64,000 nucleotides of DNA from contig JAQVXI010000001.1 in NCBI GenBank assembly GCA_028709215.1, positions 124,537 to 188,536 of the forward strand, read 5' to 3'. This DNA comes from Bacteroidales bacterium (GTDB lineage Bacteria > Bacteroidota > Bacteroidia > Bacteroidales > UBA1402). Below the pieces are notes generated by a model, which saw only the letters and a list, made by a program, of their open reading frames with translations, searched no databases and was not told the origin of the DNA. Both the position numbers and the translations under genes were made by a program. Every line of letters begins with the position of its first letter. Position 1 is the stretch's first letter. This document shows positions 25,586 through 35,635 of the stretch, one piece after another.

Positions 25586-27103
25586 ATGAAATATACATTT
25601 GAACGTTTAATCAATCGGTTTATCGGTTTGGTGGAACGAGGCGGTAATGCCTTGCCACATCCTGCAGTTTTATTTGGTTTGTTTGGTCTGATTACCCTCG
25701 TTGTATCGGGTATTGGGAGTGCCCTTGGATGGAGTGGATTGCATCCGGCCACCGGGGAGCAAGTGGATGTGGTTAATTTGTTTTCAATCGAAGGTTTGCA
25801 CCGTATTCTGTTGGGTATGGTCGATAATTATACCGGTTTTGCACCTTTGGGTATCGTGATGGTTGCCATATTGGGTATTGGAGTGGCTGAGAGTAGCGGT
25901 CTGATCCGGGCGATGATCAATGCATTGATTATAAAGGCCCCACCTAGAATGATTACGTTTATTGTCGTATTTGCAGCCATCGTTTCCAATATTGCTTCCG
26001 ATTTGGGCTATATTCTAATCATTCCGTTATCCGGGGTGATCTTTCATACATTGGGAAGACATCCCATTGCCGGAATGTCGGCCGCTTTTGCCGGAGTCAG
26101 CGGTGGATTTAGTGCCAATTTATTGATTGGAACCATTGACCCCTTACTGGCCGGATTATCAACAGAAGCCGCGCGCATCATTGATCCAAGCTATTATGTA
26201 ATGCCAACGGCCAATTTCTATTTCATGGTTGTTTCCACGTTTGTCATTGCTTTTGTGGGTACTTGGCTTACCGATAAATGGGTAGAACCCCGTTTGGGTA
26301 AATATACGGGATCGGTCGAAGTAGAACCGCTCAGTCCACCGACTGCCCTGGAACGTAAAGGAATGAAGTGGACGCTGATTACCTTTCTGGCATGGATGGT
26401 GCTTTTCTTACTGGGACTGATTCCCGAAAATGGATTCCTGAGGGGAGCAGATCATTCCATTTTACATTCGCCTTTGTTGAAAGGATTTATATCCGTTCTT
26501 TTTATTGTATCCGCCAGCCTTGGCTTGGTTTATGGATACGTAGCGGGAACATTTAAGCGTCAGGAAGATGTGGTCAAAGGGATGAGTGATGGTTTTAAGG
26601 GAATGGTTTCTTTTTTGGTCTTAGTCTTTTTTGCCGCCCAGTTCGTCGCATGGTTCAAATGGAGTAACTTGGGTTTTGTTTTGGCCATCAATGGTGCTGA
26701 AATTTTGCAAAACATGAATATTGGCCTGATTCCCCTGATTCTCCTCTTTATCGTTTTTTCGGGCTTCATCAATTTGTTTATGGGAAGTGCTTCTGCCAAA
26801 TGGGCCATTATGGGACCTGTATTTATTCCGATGTTTATGCTGATGGGCTATACCCCGGAACTCTCGCAGGTGGTTTATCGAATCGGGGACAGTGTGACCA
26901 ATATCATATCGCCCATGATGAGCTATTTTGCACTGATCATCGTATATTATCAGAAATACGATATTCGTTACGGTTTGGGGACATTGATTGGAACCATGTT
27001 GCCTTATTCGGTTGTGTTTTTTATTGCATGGTCACTTCTTTTGATTGTCTGGGTCCTTTTGGGCATACCCTTGGGGCCTGAAGCAGGCATTTATTTACCC
27101 TAA
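25586..27103 (+). CDS. AbgT-family transporter
   Basis: A 505-residue inner-membrane protein with about 11-13 membrane segments. LINRFIGLVERGGNALPHP at the start, the SGLIRAMINALIIKAPP segment, and INLFMGSASAKWAIMGPVFIP are strongly AbgT-like. The family exports sulfonamides and para-aminobenzoate-type compounds or imports p-aminobenzoyl-glutamate; which applies here cannot be told. The start at 25586 follows a good promoter and leaves the normal N-terminus. A nuclease lipoprotein gene starts 5 nt downstream. Confidence 0.9.
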   Translation: MKYTFERLINRFIGLVERGGNALPHPAVLFGLFGLITLVVSGIGSALGWSGLHPATGEQVDVVNLFSIEGLHRILLGMVDNYTGFAPLGIVMVAILGIGVAESSGLIRAMINALIIKAPPRMITFIVVFAAIVSNIASDLGYILIIPLSGVIFHTLGRHPIAGMSAAFAGVSGGFSANLLIGTIDPLLAGLSTEAARIIDPSYYVMPTANFYFMVVSTFVIAFVGTWLTDKWVEPRLGKYTGSVEVEPLSPPTALERKGMKWTLITFLAWMVLFLLGLIPENGFLRGADHSILHSPLLKGFISVLFIVSASLGLVYGYVAGTFKRQEDVVKGMSDGFKGMVSFLVLVFFAAQFVAWFKWSNLGFVLAINGAEILQNMNIGLIPLILLFIVFSGFINLFMGSASAKWAIMGPVFIPMFMLMGYTPELSQVVYRIGDSVTNIISPMMSYFALIIVYYQKYDIRYGLGTLIGTMLPYSVVFFIAWSLLLIVWVLLGIPLGPEAGIYLP

Positions 27104-27108
27104 GTACG

Positions 27109-27603
27109 ATGAAACAAATTGGTTTTCTTGCTGTGTTCCTGTTGGTCTTAGCGACGTCTTGTCGCAACAAAACGTCGGTGTCAGAACAATCGAATGCCCT
27201 CTTTTATGCTGTTTCCAGCGTTGTTGACGGAGATACCTTTTGGTTGGATGATGGGAGTGAGAAGGGTTTGAAAGTTCGTTTGATTGGTGTAAATGCGCCC
27301 GAATCACGTGCCACCGGTCGGAAAGTGAAGGAAGACTTTGGTATGGAAGCCAAGCATTTTTTAACGGGCTTGTTGCACAAAAAGTGGGTTCGTTTGGAGT
27401 ACGATGTTGACAAAACAGACCCATACGGACGTGCACTGGCCTATGTATACCTAGAAGATGGTACGTTTTTGAACGCTTATTTGGTTGAGCAAGGCTATGC
27501 GCACGTAGCAACGTATCCCCCCAACGTGCGTTACGTAGAGGTGTTTAAGAAAATGGAGCAAACGGCGAGAAAAAAGAAGCGCGGTTTGTGGAAGGCAAGA
27601 TAG
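27109..27603 (+). CDS. Thermonuclease-like (SNase) lipoprotein
   Basis: A 164-residue lipoprotein (signal peptide ending LATSC) carrying a staphylococcal-nuclease domain. Visible motifs are SVVDGDTFWLDDG, VRLIGVNAPESRA with the calcium and arginine positions, DPYGRALAYVYLEDGTFLNA, and LVEQGYAHV. Such enzymes degrade DNA and RNA outside the cytoplasm with calcium. It lies 5 nt after the AbgT gene and probably shares its message; a functional link between the two is not evident. Confidence 0.9.
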   Translation: MKQIGFLAVFLLVLATSCRNKTSVSEQSNALFYAVSSVVDGDTFWLDDGSEKGLKVRLIGVNAPESRATGRKVKEDFGMEAKHFLTGLLHKKWVRLEYDVDKTDPYGRALAYVYLEDGTFLNAYLVEQGYAHVATYPPNVRYVEVFKKMEQTARKKKRGLWKAR

Positions 27604-27681
27604 CCGGATATACCTAGAAAAAGGTATTGATGGAAGGTTGTTTCTTCTCGTACTTTGCTGTATGAACCAATGAGTTATTAT

Positions 27682-28182
27682 ATGAAATCAATCGCAGTAA
27701 TTTACGGTACGTCCGGCGACAATACCAAATCAGTCGCCACGAAAATAGTCCAGCATCTGGGACATGCAACCTTATTGGACGTCGCACAGCTAAAGCCTGA
27801 AGCGTTTTTAAACTATGATGTCTTGATTTTAGGAACGTCAACCTGGGGGGTAGGAGATATCCTGGATGAATGGGAAAGTTTGCTTCCGAGCGTTAAGACA
27901 TTGTCGTTGAGTGGAAAAACGTTGGCTTTTTTTGGTCTCGGAGATTCTGCTTCTTATTCGGATACGTTTGTGGATGGAATGGGGCATCTGTACGAAGCCT
28001 TCCAGTCATCCGGTGCACGCCTGGTTGGATCGGTGGATACATCCGGTTATGACTTTGAAGCCTCCAGAGCCGTTGTTGACGGACGTTTTGTCGGTTTGGC
28101 ACTGGACGAGGACAACGAATATGATCAAACCGATGCGCGCATCGCCGCTTGGATGGATGAGCTGTTGCCAATTTTCGAATAA
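27682..28182 (+). CDS. fldA: Flavodoxin
   Basis: A 166-residue FMN electron carrier. The phosphate-binding loop YGTSGDNTKSVA is at the N-terminus, GTSTWGVGDILDEWESLLP gives the flavin-stacking tryptophan, and FFGLGDSASYSDTFVDGMG is the typical long-chain flavodoxin segment. It supplies low-potential electrons, for example to pyruvate:ferredoxin-type enzymes. The start is MKSIAVIYG (27682); two upstream in-frame starts add non-homologous residues. A strong terminator follows. Confidence 0.93.
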   Translation: MKSIAVIYGTSGDNTKSVATKIVQHLGHATLLDVAQLKPEAFLNYDVLILGTSTWGVGDILDEWESLLPSVKTLSLSGKTLAFFGLGDSASYSDTFVDGMGHLYEAFQSSGARLVGSVDTSGYDFEASRAVVDGRFVGLALDEDNEYDQTDARIAAWMDELLPIFE

Positions 28183-28203
28183 CCATTTTACAATGGAATG
28201 TGG

Positions 28204-28234
28204 CCGCCTTGATTTAGTCAAGACGGTTTTTTTT
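28204..28234 (+). terminator. Intrinsic terminator of the flavodoxin gene
   Basis: CCGCCTTGA (28204-28212) pairs with TCAAGACGG (28218-28226) with one mismatch over a 5-nt loop, followed by eight T. Confidence 0.85.
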
Positions 28235-28263
28235 GTATCTTGCAGACCGTAAAATCAATAGCC

Positions 28264-28944
28264 ATGGACACGTTTCGTACATTATTAGAGATGAAGTTTC
28301 TTTGGATTTTGTCGATCCTAATCATGATGCAGAGTTTGGGTATTCGACTCAACGTTATTCTGGCCAGTTCTGCGGCACTATTGGTTGGAGTCGGTCTTGG
28401 ATTGCAACACACGTTTAACAATTTCGTGTCGGGTATAATTCTGTTGTTCGAAGGAAGTATCAAGGTGGGGGATGTGTTGGAGCTGGATGGAGAAGTCGTA
28501 GAAATGCTTCGAATCGGCTTGCGTACGTCAACAGCCCGTAATCGGGATGATATTGACATCATCATACCCAACTCCATCATTACCTCCAATAAGGTTGTAA
28601 ATTGGAGCCATCAATCGGAGACGACTCGTTTCCGGATTCGAGTAGGTGTATCTTATGGCTCTGACGTCGATTTGGTCTTAAACGTTTTACGGTCCTGTGC
28701 GCAGTCCCATCCAAAAGTCAAAGACAAAGATGCCATCCGTGTTCGTTTTTTGGATTTCGGCCATTCTTCGTTGGATTTTGAGTTGTTGTTTTTTAGTGAC
28801 GATATTTTTCGCGTAGAAAACATTAAATCCGAATTGAGGGAAATCATTTACCGGAGATTTAGAGAAAATGGCATTCAAATCCCGTTTCCACAAGTGGACG
28901 TACATTTTAAGTCGGATGAAACCGGTATCCTAAAACAAAAATAA
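28264..28944 (+). CDS. Short MscS-family mechanosensitive channel
   Basis: A 226-residue MscS-like protein. The pore helix is clear (ILASSAALLVGVGLGLQHTF, residues about 33-52), followed by NNFVSGIILLFEGSIKVGDVLELDG and the beta domain with RNRDDIDIIIPNS and INKVVNWSH-like segments. Only one helix precedes the pore helix, so the protein begins in the second membrane segment of the usual family layout. An in-frame stop at 28210 rules out a longer upstream reading frame. It may still assemble, or need a partner. A hypothetical gene follows after 8 nt. Confidence 0.85.
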   Translation: MDTFRTLLEMKFLWILSILIMMQSLGIRLNVILASSAALLVGVGLGLQHTFNNFVSGIILLFEGSIKVGDVLELDGEVVEMLRIGLRTSTARNRDDIDIIIPNSIITSNKVVNWSHQSETTRFRIRVGVSYGSDVDLVLNVLRSCAQSHPKVKDKDAIRVRFLDFGHSSLDFELLFFSDDIFRVENIKSELREIIYRRFRENGIQIPFPQVDVHFKSDETGILKQK

Positions 28945-28952
28945 TCGACGCT

Positions 28953-29504
28953 ATGTTGTCGCGAACTGCTCAATCCTTGCAAGAACGTCTGCTTGCTTTG
29001 TCCGGGGCAAACTCGACTCAGTTTCTTACCTGGATTGATGCCTTGAGTCGAGACGATGAAGCCATCTATGGTTTGATCGAATTGATGGGTTTAGAAAAAG
29101 AACCACGATGCGCACAATATGCCTCTCATCTGATGTTACACATCGCCAGACGGGTTCCCCGGCGTGTACAGCCAAACTACAATTTGCTACTGGATCATGT
29201 TTTGATTTCCAAAAACATATCCGTTCAACGCAACGGTTTGGGCGCTTTGATTTGTATGCCCTTACTTGATTACCGTTTGAGTGAATTGTTGGATTGGTTG
29301 CTTGCCATTTTACAGCAGCCTAAAAGTACTGCGGGTCTGGTCCTTTATGCCGTGAATAAACTGGCTCAATTCCATCAAAATTACCCGGATTTACGCAATG
29401 AACTCGAGCAATCCATCGAATTACGCGCAACGCTTACCGGGAGTAAACGTGATTTAGACTATTTCACACAGGTTCTTCGTGGGAAAAAGAGGATAAAAGG
29501 ATAA
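28953..29504 (+). CDS. Hypothetical helical (HEAT-like) protein
   Basis: A 183-residue soluble, mainly helical protein without signal peptide. Segments such as EKEPRCAQYASHLMLHIARR, NISVQRNGLGALICMPLLDY and GLVLYAVNKLAQFHQNYPDL suggest repeated helix pairs of the HEAT/ARM type. I do not recognise the family. It starts 8 nt after the MscS gene, so it is probably cotranscribed. Confidence 0.7.
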   Translation: MLSRTAQSLQERLLALSGANSTQFLTWIDALSRDDEAIYGLIELMGLEKEPRCAQYASHLMLHIARRVPRRVQPNYNLLLDHVLISKNISVQRNGLGALICMPLLDYRLSELLDWLLAILQQPKSTAGLVLYAVNKLAQFHQNYPDLRNELEQSIELRATLTGSKRDLDYFTQVLRGKKRIKG

Positions 29505-29599
29505 AAATATCCGAATATGCGAACTTTTTTTAGAATTCAGACGTTATGGGCACGGTTGGGCGTGTTGCCCTTCGATTTGGAACACTTAAAAAAGTATGT

Positions 29600-31231
29600 A
29601 TGTTTTGTAATCAATGTCAAGAAGCAGCCAAAAATGTGGGCTGTACCGTGCAGGGTGTTTGTGGAAAAACAGAAGAGACCTCAAACATCCAGGATTTATT
29701 AATTTATGCGTGCCAAGGACTCTCATTTGTGAGTATCGCTGCGCGCGAACAGGGTGTAGATACCAATAAGGAAAGTAAGCACATCACCAATTGCTTATTT
29801 ATGACCATCACCAATGCCAACTTTGATGAAAGCCGCCTGCTGGAGGCAGTCAAGGAAACCATACAAATGCGTGATCGATTGAAGAAAAAAATTAGAATTT
29901 CAAACGAGCACAGCTCCATTCATTGGTATGCGTTGGTGGATGCCGAATACCATCAAAAAGCCCTCGAGGTCAGTCCGGAAAGTTACGACACGGACGTGGA
30001 TCTTCGAGGTTTGAAACAATACATACTCTATGGTCTGAAAGGGATGGCTGCGTATGCCGAACATGCCTTCAATTTAGGGTATGAATCCAATGAAATCTAT
30101 GATTTTATGGAGAAAACACTGGTGCGCATTACTCAACCGGCATCGGCCGAAGCATTGCTGGATGTCTTAATGCAGACCGGAAAGTATGGAGTTGATGTGA
30201 TGGCGTTGTTGGATCAGGCAAATACAACGACCTATGGAAATCCGGAAATTACACACGTAAACATTGGGGTTGGGAGCCGACCCGGTATTTTGATCAGTGG
30301 GCATGATTTGAAGGATTTGGAAGAATTACTGATTCAAACCGAAGGGCAAGGCATTGATGTATATACACATTCAGAGATGCTTCCCGCCAACGCTTACCCG
30401 AGGTTTAAACAATACAAACATTTGGTTGGAAATTATGGAAACGCTTGGCACGATCAGTTGAAAGAGTTTGAGACTTTTAACGGCCCCATTCTCTTCACGA
30501 CGAACTGTTTGGTGCCACCCAAAACATCGACTACGTACAATGATCGTGTCTTTACAACCGGAGCTTCTGCCATGCCCGGATGGAAACACATTGATGCGTA
30601 TTTGCCCAACGGTCAGAAGGATTTTTCCGAGTTGATCGCTTTGGCAAAGACGTGCGCTCCTCCGCAGGAAATAGAAAAGGGGCAAATCACCATTGGTTTT
30701 GCCCACAATCAGGTACTGGCTGTTGCCGATCAGATTCTGAATGCCGTTCAATCAGGAGACTTGCGTAAAATGGTGGTGATGTCCGGTTGTGATGCACGTC
30801 AAAGCGCACGCAGCTATTACACGGATTTTGCCAAGCAATTGCCCAAAGATACCGTGATTTTGACTTCCGGATGTGCCAAATATCGGTACAATAAGCTGGA
30901 ACTGGGCGATATCAACGGAATTCCCCGTGTGTTGGATGCTGGACAATGCAACGATAGCTACTCCTGGGCCATTGTTGCACTTAAATTGAAGGAAGTATTG
31001 AAATTGGATGACATCAATCAACTTCCGATCGTATTCAACATTGCTTGGTATGAGCAGAAGGCCATTATTGTGCATTTGGCCTTGTTGTATTTGGGTGTTA
31101 AGAATACGCACATCGGCCCCACGCTGCCCGCATTTCTCACCCCCAATCTTTTAAAGGCCGTAGAGGAAAAATTTGGTGTTCAAACCATTCAGACTGTAGA
31201 AGCCGACTTAGCACGGTTTGATGTGGCATAA
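29600..31231 (+). CDS. hcp: Hybrid cluster protein (hydroxylamine reductase / NO-stress)
   Basis: A 543-residue Fe-S protein. The N-terminal cysteines C3, C6, C15 and C21 (C-x2-C-x8-C-x5-C) correspond to the strict-anaerobe class I proteins binding a cubane cluster. The hybrid-cluster ligands are visible in GHDLKDLEELL, HSEMLPANAYP, FTTNCLVPP, MSGCDARQ, TSGCAKYRYN and the closing IGPTLPAFLTPN. Hcp reduces nitric oxide and hydroxylamine and mediates S-nitrosylation signalling in E. coli. The start is MFCNQCQ; the upstream in-frame ATG at 29546 adds 18 unrelated residues. It is a single gene between a 95-bp spacer and a strong hairpin. Confidence 0.95.
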   Translation: MFCNQCQEAAKNVGCTVQGVCGKTEETSNIQDLLIYACQGLSFVSIAAREQGVDTNKESKHITNCLFMTITNANFDESRLLEAVKETIQMRDRLKKKIRISNEHSSIHWYALVDAEYHQKALEVSPESYDTDVDLRGLKQYILYGLKGMAAYAEHAFNLGYESNEIYDFMEKTLVRITQPASAEALLDVLMQTGKYGVDVMALLDQANTTTYGNPEITHVNIGVGSRPGILISGHDLKDLEELLIQTEGQGIDVYTHSEMLPANAYPRFKQYKHLVGNYGNAWHDQLKEFETFNGPILFTTNCLVPPKTSTTYNDRVFTTGASAMPGWKHIDAYLPNGQKDFSELIALAKTCAPPQEIEKGQITIGFAHNQVLAVADQILNAVQSGDLRKMVVMSGCDARQSARSYYTDFAKQLPKDTVILTSGCAKYRYNKLELGDINGIPRVLDAGQCNDSYSWAIVALKLKEVLKLDDINQLPIVFNIAWYEQKAIIVHLALLYLGVKNTHIGPTLPAFLTPNLLKAVEEKFGVQTIQTVEADLARFDVA

Positions 31232-31243
31232 ATAGTAATAATA

Positions 31244-31280
31244 AAGGGTGTATCCAGCCTTTTATTGTGGATACACCCTT
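31244..31280. terminator. Perfect 13-bp hairpin between hcp and the SGNH esterase gene
   Basis: AAGGGTGTATCCA (31244-31256) and TGGATACACCCTT (31268-31280) are exact inverted repeats with an 11-nt loop. Read leftward it is followed by a T-rich tract, so it fits best as the terminator of the leftward SGNH gene and may serve hcp too. Confidence 0.7.
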
Positions 31281-31331
31281 GCTTCGTTGCCCAAGGAGAT
31301 GTCGATCACGAGCAAAGCGAGCGACGCTTGA

Positions 31332-33302
31332 TTACCGTTGAATCAGCATCGTTTTACTCTGTTTGCGGTCGTTTGTCTGTAGGGTATAGATGTAAAGACC
31401 GTCGGGTAATTCCCGTGTATTTAAATCGACCAGGTGACGTCCGTTGTTGAACTCTCTTCCAGCCAATTCCATCAGATCTTGTCCGTAAAGATTGCGTAAT
31501 TTCAACGAGACATACTGACTTGCCGGGATCTCAAATTCGATAAAAGCTTGTTCCGTGGCAGGGTTGGGGTAACTGCTTAAATGCAGCGGATTGTTTTGAA
31601 TACCGGTGTTTTTATTGGAAAGTATGGGGTCAGAAAAACCCATACCCATTGGAGCATAGTTGCTGGTCGTGATGCATATCTTATCCAAAGCGGCCCCATC
31701 TTCCCGGTACGTAATGGAGAATACGTGCTGTCCTTTTGTAAGGGGATAACTTCCGATCAACTTCCATTCCCAACCACCGGTAACTAAGCCGTTCTGCATA
31801 ACAAAAGACTCATTGTCCATACGAAAATAAAAGGAATCGTCGTCGTAATTCGGACAGTTCAAACGTGCGTACACGTTGTAGGTGGAATCTTTGGATGCGG
31901 TAAAAGGGATGTTGATCAGGCTGGCTGCCGTAATCGTTGCCGCTGCCGTTGACTGAGTACCCGAAGGCGTACGGATCGCTTTTTCGTTGGATGCCGTCAG
32001 ATCTTCAAAGACTTCAAAGTCATGTCCTTCGGTATCGGTAACAAAACGCTCCGCTTCAAACCATAAATAATCTTCTCCGGTTTTTGTATCCGAAAAAATC
32101 GTATCGGAACCCAAAAATAGATCCAACGGAACCGCGTCACCCATGCGTTTGTGGCCGGCTGCATTGGGATGCAAGTAGTCGTCCTGAAAAGCATCCAACA
32201 TTTTGGCCGGGTCCTGAGGGTCTCTCATGGCCGCATCAAAATCGATGACTCCGTCAAAATAGCCGCTGGTGCGAATCCATTCGTTTACCAGATTTCGACA
32301 CACATCTCTGTATTCTGAATAGTATCCGGCGTTTTTAAAGGGCATAATGGTAGCGCCATACACGCGAATATTTTTGACGTGTGCGTAGGCAATCATTTGT
32401 TTGTATGCGTTAATGAGTTCGTTTGCTTTTTGTGTGGCAGCAGCTTCTGTGTTGGGTAACCCGCCGATGTCGTTGACACCTTCGTAAATGACAATCCAGC
32501 GAATACCGGCTTGGTTGACGGCATCCCGTTCGTAGCGGCTGATGGCAGAAGGACCCAAGCAATTGGCTAGGACGCAGTTGCCTCCAATGCCTGAATTGAG
32601 CACTCCGATGTGTTCGGTGCTTCCTTGAGCCAGTAAATTTTCTGAAAAAATGTCGGTCCAACGGTTTTGTTGATTGGTGATGGAACCCCTTCCGTCGGTG
32701 ATGGAATTTCCCACGATGGCAACCGAAGCGTGGGTTTCGGGGACGAGCACATCGATGCCGTTGATGATGTACCAATGGTCGGTGGTCAGCGTTTGACTGC
32801 CAGTATTTAAATAGGAGGTGGTCCGGGATCCGGGATGCCCACTGATGTTGGACGGGGTTTGTCCAAAGTCGATGGTGATGGCCAAATCCATTCTGGATTG
32901 CAGTGCAAAGTCAATGGGGTCAGAAACGATCACTTCACCGGCCTGCATGGTAAAGGCGGTGTTTCCGTCAAAGGTCAAGGCCTTTTCGGTCGACGTATGA
33001 ATGCTGCCACTGCCGGCTGAGGCTGCGATGCGAACGGCTTTAATCTCTGTGTCTCCACCGCTGAATTCATTGGATAAGCGCAATCGAAGCTGCTCTCCGG
33101 CGATGGATATGCGCACAATCTGGCGCAGACTGTTGTTTGTAAGACCGGGAGCGGGTGGCATATTATGCGGCTCAACGAGTTGGGGTGCGGTGTACCAAGT
33201 GCCGACCCATTTTTGATTGATCGCGCAAACTTCATGAATGAAGCCCAGAAAGAAAGTGAAAAGTGCAATACGCACAAAATGACGTGTTTTTTGATGATTC
33301 AT
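31332..33302 (-). CDS. Secreted SGNH esterase with carbohydrate-binding module and T9SS sorting domain
   Basis: A 656-residue secreted protein. The N-terminal part has a signal peptide and a beta-sandwich (VGTWYTAPQLVEPHNMPPAP). The SGNH hydrolase core follows (about 195-380) with AIVGNSITDGRGS, SGIGGNC, YEGVNDIGG and DDYLHPNAAGH. A carbohydrate-binding-like module (about 405-545, YNVYARLNCPNYDDDSFYF) comes next, and the last 80 residues are a T9SS type A sorting domain (SSYPNPATEQAFIEFEIP, then LPDGLYIYTLQT). It probably removes acetyl or other ester groups from plant polysaccharide on the cell surface. It is divergent from a shorter paralogue. Confidence 0.87.
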   Translation of the reverse strand: MNHQKTRHFVRIALFTFFLGFIHEVCAINQKWVGTWYTAPQLVEPHNMPPAPGLTNNSLRQIVRISIAGEQLRLRLSNEFSGGDTEIKAVRIAASAGSGSIHTSTEKALTFDGNTAFTMQAGEVIVSDPIDFALQSRMDLAITIDFGQTPSNISGHPGSRTTSYLNTGSQTLTTDHWYIINGIDVLVPETHASVAIVGNSITDGRGSITNQQNRWTDIFSENLLAQGSTEHIGVLNSGIGGNCVLANCLGPSAISRYERDAVNQAGIRWIVIYEGVNDIGGLPNTEAAATQKANELINAYKQMIAYAHVKNIRVYGATIMPFKNAGYYSEYRDVCRNLVNEWIRTSGYFDGVIDFDAAMRDPQDPAKMLDAFQDDYLHPNAAGHKRMGDAVPLDLFLGSDTIFSDTKTGEDYLWFEAERFVTDTEGHDFEVFEDLTASNEKAIRTPSGTQSTAAATITAASLINIPFTASKDSTYNVYARLNCPNYDDDSFYFRMDNESFVMQNGLVTGGWEWKLIGSYPLTKGQHVFSITYREDGAALDKICITTSNYAPMGMGFSDPILSNKNTGIQNNPLHLSSYPNPATEQAFIEFEIPASQYVSLKLRNLYGQDLMELAGREFNNGRHLVDLNTRELPDGLYIYTLQTNDRKQSKTMLIQR

Positions 33303-33327
33303 GGAATATCGGTTTATTAAAACGCTG

Positions 33328-33335
33328 CAAAGATA
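33328..33335 (-). promoter_or_regulatory. -7 element of the T9SS-SGNH gene
   Basis: The reverse strand reads TATCTTTG, 25 nt before the ATG at 33302. Confidence 0.55.
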
Positions 33336-33430
33336 CACCAGCATCCATGGACACAACCTAGAGATGTAACAAATGCTGTCAATCTGGATACAAGTGGCTT
33401 TGTGAGGAGACAGAGCAATGGTATAATGCA

Positions 33431-33438
33431 TATCTTTG
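33431..33438 (+). promoter_or_regulatory. -7 element of the second SGNH gene
   Basis: TATCTTTG, 21 nt before the ATG at 33460. The two divergent SGNH genes thus have the same -7 sequence. Confidence 0.55.
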
Positions 33439-33459
33439 GCCATCTAAAAATCCCGTACT

Positions 33460-34677
33460 ATGAATCTTTGTAAAACACTCATCGTTGGTTTGATGCTCAG
33501 TTGCATCGGACCATCAACCCTACAAGCAAGTGCATTGGCCAATCCAAAAGTGGTTTGGACTGGAACTTGGGCCACCGCCCCCCAGTCTGTAGAACCACAC
33601 AACATGCCACCTGCGCCCGGTTTGTCCAACAATACGTTTCGACAGGTTGTACGAACATCCTTGGGTGGCAGTCACATTCGATTGCATTTGACCAACCTTT
33701 TCAGTACTTCTCCACTTCAAATCCAATCGGCATGGGTGGCTGTTTCAACGGGCGATAGTGCCATTGATGTGCAGACAAAAAAACAGCTACGGTTTCAACA
33801 GCAAACATCGGTTGAAATTGCAGCAAGCGGTGCTGCCGTATCAGACCCCTTGGCCTTTAATCTGCCTGCAGGCAGCAAGTTGGCCATAACCCTGTGCTAT
33901 GGATCGGTCCCTTCTGATTTGACCGGACATCCCGCTTCTCGAACGTATTCGTATCTGATTACAGGGAATGATCCGGAGTCGGATTTTTCAAACGCCAAAC
34001 GTTTTGATCGCTGGTATACCATTCATCGACTTGAGGTGATCAACAAACAATCCAAGGGGAGTATTGTGGTCCTAGGCAATTCCATTGCAGACGGTCGAGG
34101 ATCCGGAACCAGCAAACACAACCGTTGGACCGACGTGCTCTCTGAACGCTTGAATCAAAACAAAGCGACGCGGCACTTGGGTGTCTTAAATGTAGGTATC
34201 GGAGGGAATTGCATCCTGCGAGGCGGATTGGGACAGACGGCTTTGACCCGTTTTGACCGAGATGTGCTCATGCAGGAAAATGCAAAATGGTTAATTATTA
34301 GCATTGGCATCAACGATATTGGAGGAGTAAGAAGTCCCGAAGCGGCGCAGGAGGTCGTAAAAAAACTGATAGAGGCCTACCAGATGATGATCGATAAAGC
34401 GCATGCCCAAGGCATGAACGTATATGGTGCCACCATTCTGCCTTTTGCCAAGTCTTTTTACGATGCCGGTCATCGTCAGGAGATGCGGGATGCGTTGAAT
34501 GCATGGATTCGTACCAGTAAAGCCTTTGATGCTGTCATTGATTTGGATCAAGCTATCAAAGATCCGAACAATCCGCGTTGTATGCAGGCAGATGCACACG
34601 ATCACGATTGGTTGCATCCCAACGAAACGGGCTACCAACGTTTGGGACAAAGCATCGATTTGAGCCTGTTTGAGTGA
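33460..34677 (+). CDS. Secreted SGNH/GDSL esterase
   Basis: A 405-residue secreted esterase, paralogous to the divergent gene: it shares the N-terminal beta-sandwich (WTGTWATAPQSVEPHNMPPAP) and the catalytic blocks VVLGNSIADGRGSG, NVGIGGNC, SIGINDIGG and DHDWLHPNETGYQRLG. It ends right after the SGNH domain, lacking the carbohydrate-binding module and T9SS tail, so it is probably periplasmic or secreted otherwise. The likely role is deacetylation of pectin or xylan fragments. It has its own promoter and is separated by 114 bp from the CE1 gene. Confidence 0.88.
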   Translation: MNLCKTLIVGLMLSCIGPSTLQASALANPKVVWTGTWATAPQSVEPHNMPPAPGLSNNTFRQVVRTSLGGSHIRLHLTNLFSTSPLQIQSAWVAVSTGDSAIDVQTKKQLRFQQQTSVEIAASGAAVSDPLAFNLPAGSKLAITLCYGSVPSDLTGHPASRTYSYLITGNDPESDFSNAKRFDRWYTIHRLEVINKQSKGSIVVLGNSIADGRGSGTSKHNRWTDVLSERLNQNKATRHLGVLNVGIGGNCILRGGLGQTALTRFDRDVLMQENAKWLIISIGINDIGGVRSPEAAQEVVKKLIEAYQMMIDKAHAQGMNVYGATILPFAKSFYDAGHRQEMRDALNAWIRTSKAFDAVIDLDQAIKDPNNPRCMQADAHDHDWLHPNETGYQRLGQSIDLSLFE

Positions 34678-34759
34678 TTTAAACGCCGTTTGATTCTATT
34701 ACGTATCAAGATTGACAGCATTTCTTACATCGTGTGCAGGATGTATGAGGCTGTCATTC

Positions 34760-34767
34760 TATTTTTG
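34760..34767 (+). promoter_or_regulatory. -7 element at the head of the xylan-enzyme operon
   Basis: TATTTTTG fits TAnnTTTG and lies 24 nt before the ATG at 34792. Genes from here to 43904 are all rightward and tightly spaced. Confidence 0.55.
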
Positions 34768-34770
34768 TAG

Positions 34771-35628
<858 letters not shown>

Positions 35629-35635
35629 TTAAGCG

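Noticed and set aside
25586-27603. Functional pairing of AbgT transporter with nuclease
   Set aside because: They are adjacent by 5 nt, but no biochemical link is evident; cotranscription alone does not support a system.
29546-29599. Longer Hcp start at 29546
   Set aside because: Hcp proteins begin with MFCxQC; the 18 extra residues do not fit the family.
31244-31280. Inverted repeat as an insertion-sequence end
   Set aside because: No transposase or target duplication is near; its place between convergent stops fits a terminator.
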